Shown here piece after piece: positions 23,401 through 31,197 of a DNA stretch of 50,056 nt. Under the pieces are notes generated by a model. The model saw nothing but the letters and a program-made list of their open reading frames with translations. It had not been told where the DNA came from and made no database searches. Source of the stretch: Flavobacterium sp. (GTDB lineage Bacteria > Bacteroidota > Bacteroidia > Flavobacteriales > Flavobacteriaceae); contig JALRGT010000019.1 in NCBI GenBank assembly GCA_023259675.1, forward strand, positions 1-50,056, given 5' to 3'. Every line of letters begins with the position of its first letter. Position 1 is the first letter of the stretch. A program made the translations under genes and the position numbers.

Positions 23401-24449
23401 TTTTCGTAAGGATCATATTTATCCAGTCCATCTTCCGTTCCTATCCATAGTACTCCCGATGCATCAAAATATAATGCTGATACCAAATTATCTACAATAG
23501 ATGTATCTTCAGATAATATGGAATAATACCATTTAAAATCCCCTTTCTGAATATCTTCTAATTGCTTACACTCCAATAACCCTCCTAAGGTACCTACCCA
23601 ATATTTACCATCCGGAGCTTGAGCCACAGACAAAAAATAAGGTCCTAAACTCCCCCTGATATCTTTGTTTGCAATGTATAAGTTTATAAATCGATCCTTT
23701 TTTTCATCTAATTTGTAGAGCCCTTGACGCGTTCCTACAAAAATATCTGACTTGTCATCTTCATAAATAAAGTTGACATATGGATTCTTTTCATTAGAAT
23801 TAGGAACAAAGAGTGTATAATCATTGATTTTTATGACAGCTCCCTTTGTGTCCATCGTTATTTTTGCCACAGAACCTTTTTCATAACTACCAATCCAGAT
23901 ATTCCCTTTTTTATCTTCAAAAATTTCTTTTACATAATCAAAACCCTTGATTGAAATCTTTTCAAATCTGTTTTCCTTTAAAAAAAACATATAAAGCCCC
24001 TTCGTTTTAGTACCAACCCAAACTCTTTTAAATTTGTCTACATAAACGGATCGAATCTCTTCCTCGGGCAAACTATTGGGGTCTTCTTTTTTAGAAAAAA
24101 AAGTGGTAAAAACTTGGGTGTCCAACTTAAAAAGTGTCAAACCTTTTCTAGTGCCAATCCATAAGTTGTTTGATTCTTCATCCAGTTCCAATGCTGTTAT
24201 ATCATCATTGTATAATTTATTCGTCCCTGGTGAAGAACTCATATAGTTCTTAAATTGATAGCCATCAAAACGATTCAATCCGGAGAAAGTACCCAACCAT
24301 AAAAAACCTTTTTTATCTTGAACGATATGTCTGACTGAATTATGCGACAGACCATTGTTATCGTTATAATGTTCAAATTTTATATTCTGAGAATAAGAAA
24401 AGTAAAAAGTGATTAAACAAAAAAGTAATATAAAAGGATTCCGTTTCAT
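20415..24449 (-). CDS. Hybrid two-component system regulator (HTCS) of the locus
   Basis: A 1344-aa one-protein two-component system. Order: signal peptide (1-21), about 14 Reg_prop beta-propeller repeats (25-660, with repeated LWIGT/VWVGT strands), Y_Y_Y domain (about 700-778), membrane helix (about 782-804), HisKA with phosphorylated H844 in NISHELRTPLT, HATPase (950-1060; DNGVGIP, GSGIGLSLVK), receiver with phospho-acceptor D1147 in CVADVMMPVMDG, and C-terminal AraC-type HTH (about 1240-1344). Such proteins bind an oligosaccharide in the periplasm and activate SusCD loci. It is the only regulator in the locus, so it should recognise the tandem sites before GH89, susC and MIOX. It ends the long GH92-to-HTCS gene run; its inducer is unknown. 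Confidence 0.97.
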   Translation of the reverse strand: MKRNPFILLFCLITFYFSYSQNIKFEHYNDNNGLSHNSVRHIVQDKKGFLWLGTFSGLNRFDGYQFKNYMSSSPGTNKLYNDDITALELDEESNNLWIGTRKGLTLFKLDTQVFTTFFSKKEDPNSLPEEEIRSVYVDKFKRVWVGTKTKGLYMFFLKENRFEKISIKGFDYVKEIFEDKKGNIWIGSYEKGSVAKITMDTKGAVIKINDYTLFVPNSNEKNPYVNFIYEDDKSDIFVGTRQGLYKLDEKKDRFINLYIANKDIRGSLGPYFLSVAQAPDGKYWVGTLGGLLECKQLEDIQKGDFKWYYSILSEDTSIVDNLVSALYFDASGVLWIGTEDGLDKYDPYENQFTLNKDISRHIGNQAPRIRGFAKTYDDKVIVITIHNGLFVSNAKGFVPLFNNDKDIASIYSEDGKIFYCGLWNGSLMVYNYVTNSSKEIKLGFESAALFAFCKIGPQAMMVGSFGEGAVILNTKTLEVDVSKGKLLPGFQINAIEQDNKNNIWLATETGIVRYNITSGKIETYNSLSKKENGVPYDDNVSDVMIDKKGTIWASTRYGLCVYEPSKNKFRTITELKELSGKWITDMLSDVNGDLWLNINNNSIARLKGDLKDINVYHVNSGNRLDVFSSSGFFNFNNSNIYLGGKNGIIYFSPHTMIKNKWSPEPVISEFKIQNEEVLPGMEINGQVPLSADLNYSKEVELNYKNRNFSFQFSAPSFANEKLNKFQYMLEGFDKNWITTNSSSRIVQYTNLYPGNYVFNIKSSNSDGTWSKVVSYKIKVLSPFWLTPLAFLLYIVVLAFIFYFVRREIKDRIKLKQELLTEKVNREHDIKLNNEKLRFFTNISHELRTPLTLILGPAKQLMEEGNATEYQKSRYNLIHQNANRLLSLVNQVLDFRKAQAGELKLKVSKTDIVSYSKNIFDSFKELAYNKNIRLNFISENENVVGWIDTDKYDKILYNLLSNALKFTNKFGYVDLFVRLKDGNDGVLVIEVSDNGVGIPVKSQQKIFKRFYQVTNSKEHNTGSGIGLSLVKSLVELHKGSIKVTSTPGKGSVFMVEIPIEREFYKDKEVFDYVIKENTTSLYNDEKSVKKIIQNTELKQKIVVVEDNSELRKYLVDYLSDYYKVYEAENGEEGLKICRQIKPILCVADVMMPVMDGLEFCKELKNDEFISHIPVVLLTALSENEDKVKGYDIGADGYLVKPFDPSLLKTVIENIIRSRLELMAKFSGDVDSKIGLLTHSPIDEEFLTKVTNLINENISELDLSTEFLCDKLGVSSSKLYRKIKELTDLAPNEFIRTIRLKKSAELLKTKRYNVSEVTNMVGFNDPLYFSRCFKKQFGFPPSKLIN

Positions 24450-24507
24450 AAAATGGATTATATATGCAATTTAATATTTTTTAGACATAAAGTCAATCTT
24501 TATCCAT

Positions 24508-26352
24508 CTAAGGATTTATTCGGTCTATACGGTTGGTTTTTAAGTTTATTTTAAAATGATTGGAAGGTTGACCGTTCATTGCTTTTAAAACTATTTTGCC
24601 CCATAATTCTAAACGGTTATCCTTGGAGTTTTCGAATTCTTTGCACAAAAACTGATACTGTTTCATTCTATGGGTACCTATCTCCAAAAAAGCCAGTTCA
24701 TCCGCATTTCTTAATCTGTAAAAATCAAACACCATATCAAAGCCATTCCATTTTTGAAAGTCCTGAATAGCTAAACCTTGGGACACTAATTTTCTCTTAA
24801 TTCCCTCAATGGTTTCCTTTTCTTTATCTCTAAAAAGCAAGTCTTCTCCCGAAGATTTCAAAACCGATTTTGAAAATTCAACAGGCCAATCGTCAGGCAA
24901 AAAACGAAGCCGGACTAATTCTTTTAAATGCCATTCGGTAAACTCTTTATACGTTTTAGTTTCAAGAATCGCTTTATTCCAAATTTTAGAATTATTTGTG
25001 TTTTTTAAATGTGCATATTCTTGTTCATAAAAAGGAAACAAACTATTGAACTTTTGAACCGAATCAACCACGACAGTTTCTACCTCAACCTCTGAAGCAG
25101 AATGTATCGTCAATATTTTATATCCTGGCATATACGCTGCCAAAGAGGGAGTTTGAATATTGAACAATGTATTGCCTTTGGTAGTGGTTCTTACTCCGGT
25201 ATCATTGATATGCATGTGTCCTCCAAAATGAATTTGAATTCCGGCATCGGCAAAAACTTGGGCAACTTCTTCATTGGGAACTCTTTGCAGTTGCATTTTA
25301 TTTTCACCTAAAAGCGATTTCAATTCCGGTGAAGCATCATCATTAAAATCGACCATCGGATAATGACTAAAAGCGATCAAAATTTTACCTTTTTGTTTGG
25401 CTGTTTCTGTAACTTTTTTCACCCAATCGATCAAAAGTTTTTTATACAAAAGCACATTGTTATACCCAATGCTAGCATTTGAAAAATCTTTTGGATTTTC
25501 CGGTAAACCGGATAATTTTTCATTTGGGACATAAGCATTGGCATCTATAGCCAAAAGCCAAATCCCTTTGACTGGCTCTACCAAATAACTCACATCAGGG
25601 AGCGATAAATTAGTATTTTTTAACGCATAAATTCTTTTGGATAAATTGGATTGCTGTAGTGCTTTATCAAAACTATACTCTTCGTAATCATAATCCGAAA
25701 AAGGAGTTTCCCAATATAAATCACTTTGCTTTGGAAAAAAACCAAAAGGTCCCATGATACTGGTCATCTCTTTGTAACCTGAATTCTTAATATCTTCCGT
25801 GATAATGGGTTTTAATTCTCCTTCTTTGGCGACTTGATTCGTTTTAAGACTGCTTATTACCTGTTCTTTTCCATCTTGACCCAAAAAATCGGTTTTGGTA
25901 GCATCCTGAGCGAAAGGCTTAACGACATCATGATTCCCTGTTGTAACAAAAAAAGACATTCCAAACTTAGTAGAATAAGTTTCTAATATATGCTTTAATC
26001 CTCGAAGATGAACCGGCTGACCATCATCACTAAAATCACCCGGTAATGCCACTATTTTTATTCCTCTTTTCGAAATATCATCTAACGCAGCAATAAAGGC
26101 AAAATAGTTTTCATTGAAAATTCGGGTCGAATGCAATTGCGAACCCATCGTTCTGATATTAGCATATTCCCCTGTTACTGGATTTGGAATTCCTTTATAA
26201 TCGTTATCTTGAAATGTTCCGAAAATATCATTCAAATGTACATCGGCAATAAAAGCGATGCGGGTGTTTTTAAAATCCGGTTGTTGTACTGATTTACAGG
26301 AAATCAGCAGAAATAAAAGCGATATAAAAAAAAGCTTTTTTTGAAGTTGCAT
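24508..26352 (-). CDS. Calcineurin-like metallophosphoesterase lipoprotein
   Basis: A 614-aa lipoprotein (lipobox LLISC, Cys19) with an N-terminal metallophosphatase domain. The two-metal site is visible as ADVHLND (residues 36-42), LPGDFSDDG, TTGNHD, FSHYP and GGHMH. The C-terminal 200 residues are not recognised. The substrate cannot be read from sequence. It lies 14 nt downstream of GH115 and two genes after a PI-PLC-like lipoprotein, so a natural role is removing phosphate from inositol phosphate or opening its cyclic form after PLC cleavage. That is inference; this family also holds sphingomyelinase-like and nucleotide-acting members. Probably at the cell surface or in the periplasm. Confidence 0.85.
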   Translation of the reverse strand: MQLQKKLFFISLLFLLISCKSVQQPDFKNTRIAFIADVHLNDIFGTFQDNDYKGIPNPVTGEYANIRTMGSQLHSTRIFNENYFAFIAALDDISKRGIKIVALPGDFSDDGQPVHLRGLKHILETYSTKFGMSFFVTTGNHDVVKPFAQDATKTDFLGQDGKEQVISSLKTNQVAKEGELKPIITEDIKNSGYKEMTSIMGPFGFFPKQSDLYWETPFSDYDYEEYSFDKALQQSNLSKRIYALKNTNLSLPDVSYLVEPVKGIWLLAIDANAYVPNEKLSGLPENPKDFSNASIGYNNVLLYKKLLIDWVKKVTETAKQKGKILIAFSHYPMVDFNDDASPELKSLLGENKMQLQRVPNEEVAQVFADAGIQIHFGGHMHINDTGVRTTTKGNTLFNIQTPSLAAYMPGYKILTIHSASEVEVETVVVDSVQKFNSLFPFYEQEYAHLKNTNNSKIWNKAILETKTYKEFTEWHLKELVRLRFLPDDWPVEFSKSVLKSSGEDLLFRDKEKETIEGIKRKLVSQGLAIQDFQKWNGFDMVFDFYRLRNADELAFLEIGTHRMKQYQFLCKEFENSKDNRLELWGKIVLKAMNGQPSNHFKINLKTNRIDRINP

Positions 26353-26366
26353 ATATAAATTCTTGA

Positions 26367-29330
26367 TTATTTTTTCATTGTCTGTTTAGGAAAGCTGTAA
26401 CTCGATTTCCAACCTCCCAAATCAATTAAAATTTGGTCTAACATTACACCTGAGTCTACCATCCAAACTTTTAAAGTATGCTTTCCTGCCTTATTGACAA
26501 TTTGTTTCACCGATTGCACACTGGCGTTTTTAAGCACATTTTGCATCCACTGTTCACTACGTCCAAAAGTTTGAAAATCGACCATTACTGGTGCCGCATC
26601 ATCTATCGCAACAGCGCAGCGCACTCCTCGTCCGGCGTAGTCGGCATGTGTAGGAACCGCTTGCAATCTAATATCTGCCTCCCCGAAGTTAAAGGTATAA
26701 AAATCATATTCCAATACAGGGCTGTTTTGTTGTATTAATTTTAAATCAATTTCAGAACTGACACTTCTTGGCAAAGCCGTAATTACTTTTCCGGTATAAC
26801 CAATGCCGTCAAAAACTTCCCAAAGCGCTTCTTTTCCAACTTTGTTTCGAGTGAAATTCTCCGCATTGATAGACACAAAACCTTTGTCTTCCACAAAACC
26901 GGTATAATTTTCCAACGCTGCAAATTTAGGATTGTAGACAGAAACTCCAATCGTAATCGTACTGTCGGTACCTATAAAATCTATCGCACTATTCACTTTG
27001 TAACTCGGCGGAATTAATTGAAAATCATGCCCTAAAGGCGCTTCCTTTTGATTCTCTCCTTTAGGTACTTTATCCCAATCAATACTCACCCACAAACGTT
27101 GTTCCAGTTTACCGTTTTTGCCATTCAACTTTCCTTGAATATCTGATATTTTTATCCAATCAGCTTTTGGAACCGCTTTCCAATCCACTTCCCCTTCCCC
27201 TTTAAGATAAACATCAACAAAATAATGATTGTCAGTGTAACTATTAAAAACAGGCAAAACATCGGCAAAACTATTTACAATATCATGATTCACTTCCATT
27301 TCATACCCTTCCAATGCCAAACCTAAAGTTGCTTTTTCTTTCGAACTAACCAACACATTAGCTGGTTTAGAAAACACTGGTAAAAATCTAGGTTGCATTG
27401 TCATGATATGATTCCACTTTCCATTTTGAAGATTTTCATTGTAATAATGCGTTTCTTTTTGAATGCGGTCATATGCATCGGCCGAAAGTTTTCCGTAATA
27501 ATTAGAACTTAGTTTACCTTGCTTGGCTTCAAATTGATTTTTAAAATTATACAACCATTTTTTATTTATTTCTGAAGCTCCAATAATTGGATAATAAACC
27601 AGTTGATAAAAAGCATCCTTACGATTAGTTGAAATAGTTTTATACAAATTTTCAACTGCGTTTTCCAAAGTCTGATACGCATTAATTCTAGTATTTACCT
27701 CATCTCCATAATGAAATTGAGTCAGTTCGGTAGTTCGTGATTTGGAAACTGGTTCCACCTGACTCCAAGCCATAAACTCTGGACGTCTCATAAAAGCCAA
27801 ACGGTTATTTTCGAACATCAAATCGGTAATCGTTGTTACTTGTTCTTTTCCAAATTCTCTAGCTGCCCAAGCATTCATGTGCTTTTTTACGGAATTACTT
27901 TTTTCGAAAACATCCATATTCCAAGCCATGTCCAAAAACAATTCTATGTTGTATTCGTGTGGCTTGATATCGCCACAATTCAGAATCCATAAATCACGGG
28001 ATTGAAATTCGTAGGCTTTAGCCATTTCTTCCCACATCAAAACAGGATTAGTCGAATTTAACCATAAATAATCATGTGGACGCCCCCAATAGGACGTATG
28101 ATAATATACTCCTGCTCCACCAGAACGTGTTTGCTCCGTAGGATTGCTAAACTGACGCATATAACCGTAATTATCATCTGTCCAAACCAGTGTAATATCT
28201 TCTGGAAGTTGTAATCCTTCTTGATAATATGTCAACACTTCTTTATACGGAATAAAAGCCTGTGGAATCGTGTTCGGATTTTTCTTTGTTTCCTTCTTTA
28301 AAATAGCTCTTTGATCTGAAATGATATTTTCTAATAATTTTACTTGTTGGTCTGTATCATCTTCACCTACAATCATAGGAGAATCATGTTCTCCGCGCAT
28401 TCCGGTAGTATAAATATTTTCAAATTTGGCCGCTTCATTTACTCGTTTGCTGAATAAATTTTTAATCACTCCAGAATTGGTATCGTATCGATATTCACCC
28501 ATCGTTTTATGATTCCACTCTGTATTGATGTTACTTAACATCGGTTCAGCATGTGAAGTTCCAATAACAATCGCATAATCATCGGCCACTAATTTATTTT
28601 TAGGGTAAGAATAAAAAGGCTTGGTACTCGAATGCATAGCTGGCCAAATAGTATTGGCTCGTAAACGCAATAAGAGTTCAAATACTTTAGCATACGTTTT
28701 AGGACCAATATCTCCAGTTTCGGGTTCGAAATTTAAAGCGGCCCAACGTTGCAATCCCCAATCTTCATCATTTAGAAAAACGCCTCTGTATTTTACCGAC
28801 GGCCCTTGGGATACTTTATTTTCAATAGCAATCACAATCTCCGTTTGCTTCTCTGGAGTAACATCTGCCCACCATTCCCAAGGTGAAACCCCCATCATTC
28901 TAGAAATTTCCAGCAATCCATAAGCAGTTCCTCTCCTATCCGAACCTACAATAACCAAAGCTTGCTTCACTCCTTTAAATGGATTTTTTACGACTTGGAT
29001 ACTATAGGTTTCCCATTTATTTTTTAGAGATGAAACATCAATCTTGTTCGAAACAATAAGTTTATCAATCCAAATATTTTTTCCAATTGTCCCCGCCAAT
29101 ATAATATTTGGAGCCAAACTATTAGAAATCCTAATCGACTTACCGGTAATTTTCTCGACATCTCCAGCTACTATATTTGAAGAGATTTCAACTACTTTGG
29201 CATCCTTTTTATCAATAACAATGTGGCATGTTTCTGTTCCTTTTACAATGGAAAAGTCGGTTGTATTTTGAGCGTTTACAATACTAAATTGTAATACAAT
29301 AAGGGTCAAAAAAATATTTAATTTGTTCAT
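26367..29330 (-). CDS. GH115 alpha-glucuronidase
   Basis: A 987-aa glycoside hydrolase family 115 protein with signal peptide (1-20, ending ..VNAQ). Family blocks are SDRRGTAYGLLEISRMMGVSP, YRGVFLNDEDWGLQRW, RLRANTIWPAMH, TGMRGEHDSPM, WTDDNYGYMRQ and ILNCGDIKPHEYNIELFLDMAWN, then the C-terminal GH115 module (about 800-980). Known members remove alpha-1,2-linked (4-O-methyl)glucuronic acid from xylan. Here no xylanase, xylosidase or arabinofuranosidase accompanies it. Another alpha-GlcA target is therefore likely, for example GlcA on inositol. It starts 2 nt after the PLC-like gene's stop and ends 14 nt before the phosphatase gene, so these three form a translationally tight block. Confidence 0.93.
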   Translation of the reverse strand: MNKLNIFLTLIVLQFSIVNAQNTTDFSIVKGTETCHIVIDKKDAKVVEISSNIVAGDVEKITGKSIRISNSLAPNIILAGTIGKNIWIDKLIVSNKIDVSSLKNKWETYSIQVVKNPFKGVKQALVIVGSDRRGTAYGLLEISRMMGVSPWEWWADVTPEKQTEIVIAIENKVSQGPSVKYRGVFLNDEDWGLQRWAALNFEPETGDIGPKTYAKVFELLLRLRANTIWPAMHSSTKPFYSYPKNKLVADDYAIVIGTSHAEPMLSNINTEWNHKTMGEYRYDTNSGVIKNLFSKRVNEAAKFENIYTTGMRGEHDSPMIVGEDDTDQQVKLLENIISDQRAILKKETKKNPNTIPQAFIPYKEVLTYYQEGLQLPEDITLVWTDDNYGYMRQFSNPTEQTRSGGAGVYYHTSYWGRPHDYLWLNSTNPVLMWEEMAKAYEFQSRDLWILNCGDIKPHEYNIELFLDMAWNMDVFEKSNSVKKHMNAWAAREFGKEQVTTITDLMFENNRLAFMRRPEFMAWSQVEPVSKSRTTELTQFHYGDEVNTRINAYQTLENAVENLYKTISTNRKDAFYQLVYYPIIGASEINKKWLYNFKNQFEAKQGKLSSNYYGKLSADAYDRIQKETHYYNENLQNGKWNHIMTMQPRFLPVFSKPANVLVSSKEKATLGLALEGYEMEVNHDIVNSFADVLPVFNSYTDNHYFVDVYLKGEGEVDWKAVPKADWIKISDIQGKLNGKNGKLEQRLWVSIDWDKVPKGENQKEAPLGHDFQLIPPSYKVNSAIDFIGTDSTITIGVSVYNPKFAALENYTGFVEDKGFVSINAENFTRNKVGKEALWEVFDGIGYTGKVITALPRSVSSEIDLKLIQQNSPVLEYDFYTFNFGEADIRLQAVPTHADYAGRGVRCAVAIDDAAPVMVDFQTFGRSEQWMQNVLKNASVQSVKQIVNKAGKHTLKVWMVDSGVMLDQILIDLGGWKSSYSFPKQTMKK

Positions 29331-29332
29331 GG

Positions 29333-30406
29333 TTATTTTTTTATTCTTTCAAAAGTATTGTTATCAAAAGAAATCTTGTAATCTGATTTAAACAAGGTTG
29401 AAGGTATATAATAATCCGTTGAGATGACTTGCGCTCCGGAGGCTTTGGCTTTTTCGAACTGAGAATAGTCATTAATCCGTGCTTGTTTCGTGTCGGCATC
29501 AGCTCTGGTGCGAACGATATACCCTTTACCCACTAATTCTTTGATATAATCAAAATCTTTAATCGGGTCGTTTAGAATACGAAAGGCCGCTTCGGGATTT
29601 CCTTCTTTACTGTTTACAAATAGAATTCTATTTTTCAGCGAAAAATGATTTTCTAGATACCGATTGATTTTATCCTCATTTTCATCTAAAACAAAAAGAA
29701 AACGACCTTTAACTTCATTGAGTTTAGGCCAACCTTCTTTGAGTATCGCTTCCTCTAAAGTAGTAAAATCCCCCCTCACTAAATCGGGGGTAATAAGTTG
29801 ATCCTTTGCAAACACACTTTTAATTTCAACATCAATACTATTTAAAGCGGCAGTTGTAAATGGCAAAGGTTTACGTAATCTTTTCAAGCGCTTATCTTTA
29901 GTGTTCATCAAGATGAAAATGGGTGTGTGATTCGGATTTTTATCCGACCATTTTTTTAAGACCATTAATGCGTCTTTAAATAACAAATAATGACTCCTAA
30001 AATCTACATCCTGAATATGGAACATTTTCAGTCCCGGTTTATTAAGTTTATTTTCTTCATCAAACACTTTAGATTCCTCTCCCATTTTCTTTACTATTTT
30101 CAATCCTTTAGGATTGGAATAATACCCTCCATTGGGATCATAAAAAACATCTAATTCTAAATTTCGCAACCCTAAATCTAATTGTTCTTCGAGTGAAATA
30201 TGACTGTATTGCAAAGCCTTTGCTCTCAAGGAATCCTTTTTTAATAAATAATGAAACAAAGGTTTTTCAATAGCCATTTTATATGAATTATGACTACCAA
30301 TAACCTGAATATCATTAAGCCGAGTACTATCATCTGACCAACTACAAACTAGTACACAACCTAACAATAATAGAACGGATTTATATTTTCGAATGTTTAA
30401 AACCAT
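29333..30406 (-). CDS. Ca2+-dependent phosphatidylinositol-specific phospholipase C-like lipoprotein
   Basis: A 357-aa protein of the PI-PLC-C1 (Ca2+-dependent) type. The first catalytic His is H39 in VIGSHNSYK. The metal-binding block is LGLRNLELDVFYD (78-90) and the second His is H130 in KMFHIQDVDF. The C-terminal half has the barrel blocks GRFLFVLDEN and GYIVRTRADAD. A hydrophobic N-terminus with LLLGC or LVC suggests lipidation and surface exposure. Relatives split the bond between diacylglycerol and inositol phosphate. With MIOX, GH115 and SusCD in the same locus, it is the candidate enzyme that frees the glycan-inositol-phosphate head group from a membrane lipid, either glycerol- or ceramide-based. 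Activity on phosphoceramide is untested inference. Confidence 0.85.
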   Translation of the reverse strand: MVLNIRKYKSVLLLLGCVLVCSWSDDSTRLNDIQVIGSHNSYKMAIEKPLFHYLLKKDSLRAKALQYSHISLEEQLDLGLRNLELDVFYDPNGGYYSNPKGLKIVKKMGEESKVFDEENKLNKPGLKMFHIQDVDFRSHYLLFKDALMVLKKWSDKNPNHTPIFILMNTKDKRLKRLRKPLPFTTAALNSIDVEIKSVFAKDQLITPDLVRGDFTTLEEAILKEGWPKLNEVKGRFLFVLDENEDKINRYLENHFSLKNRILFVNSKEGNPEAAFRILNDPIKDFDYIKELVGKGYIVRTRADADTKQARINDYSQFEKAKASGAQVISTDYYIPSTLFKSDYKISFDNNTFERIKK

Positions 30407-30414
30407 TGAAATTA

Positions 30415-30623
30415 TTTATTCTTAATTACACTTTTTTTTAAATCCATTATTAAATTGTCCAATGCTAATGAATCCTCTGTTTTAAGGACCAACTGGTTTT
30501 GCAAGTTTTCAGTTAGTGTTATTTCTTCTGTTTTTTATTTCTGACATCATCAAAAACGAATGCCGGTCTAAATTCATAATCTACTCTAATATTAAGAATA
30601 GAACTCAATTCATTTTCAACAAT
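30415..30623 (-). pseudogene. Possible decayed coding remnant between the unknown secreted protein and the PLC gene
   Basis: After the stop of the secreted unknown gene the same frame stays open for 34 codons (30522-30623; IVENELSSILNIRVDYEFRP...). A neighbouring frame then opens from 30531 to 30415 (TEEITLTENLQNQLVLKTED...SVIKNK) and ends before the PLC gene. Joined by one frameshift they read like about 70 aa of real protein. I do not recognise the family. It could be a lost C-terminal part of the upstream gene, a dead small gene, or chance. Confidence 0.3.
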
Positions 30624-31190
30624 TTACTTAACATCTATTTCTGTTAGCGTAAAATTAATTCCCAAAGGATTTTTAGCTATTTTACAAATTAACGGAAATT
30701 CCGGATTCTTTACTATCCACATTTCTGTTTCATCAATCTGTGCCACTACATGCCAGGTATCTACTTTTTTTCCATTTAATAGAATTGGATCTTTCTCTTC
30801 ATTTTTATCCAAATCATAGGTGGTATTGTTGTAAATGAATTGGCTGTTTTTTAATAAATTTTGATAAGCAGCTTGTGAAATCATGAAGAAAGTTTCTGTT
30901 GGTTTCAAAACTATAACAGGAGCGGATTCTCCTTGATTAAAACTCAATTCGGTTCCGTTTTTAACCGCTTCTGGCATTATTCTAATACTGCTTTTCACCC
31001 CTCTGGTGTCCAAATCCAGTACTAAGGTATCGGAAACTATTTGGCTAGTTAGCGTTAATGTTCTGGTTTGTCCGTGCAACTTACAAATGTACTTCAAAAC
31101 GGTGTTATTTTGGATTGTAGGTATCCCGTTTTGAGAAAACCCAACCTCATATAAGCTACAAAAAATGATGGTTATAAATATCTTTCTCAT
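30624..31190 (-). CDS. Exported protein of unknown function in the GH92-PLC gene run
   Basis: Not recognised. 188 aa with a signal peptide (residues 1-19, MRKIFITIIF...GFSQ). The mature part has alternating short beta-strand-like segments (RTLTLTSQIVSDTLVLDLD, TWHVVAQIDETEMWIV) and a C-terminal PLGINFTLTEID that resembles the closing strand of DUF3108-like beta-barrel proteins. It starts 7 nt after the GH92 stop, so it is cotranscribed. Binding of a lipid or a released head group is possible, given its place before the PLC gene, but nothing in the sequence shows it. Confidence 0.7.
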   Translation of the reverse strand: MRKIFITIIFCSLYEVGFSQNGIPTIQNNTVLKYICKLHGQTRTLTLTSQIVSDTLVLDLDTRGVKSSIRIMPEAVKNGTELSFNQGESAPVIVLKPTETFFMISQAAYQNLLKNSQFIYNNTTYDLDKNEEKDPILLNGKKVDTWHVVAQIDETEMWIVKNPEFPLICKIAKNPLGINFTLTEIDVK

Positions 31191-31197
31191 CTGTTTC

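Noticed and set aside
26367..29330. Reading the locus as a glucuronoxylan utilisation locus because of GH115
   Set aside because: No xylanase, xylosidase, acetylxylan esterase or arabinofuranosidase is present, whereas inositol- and GlcNAc-specific enzymes are.
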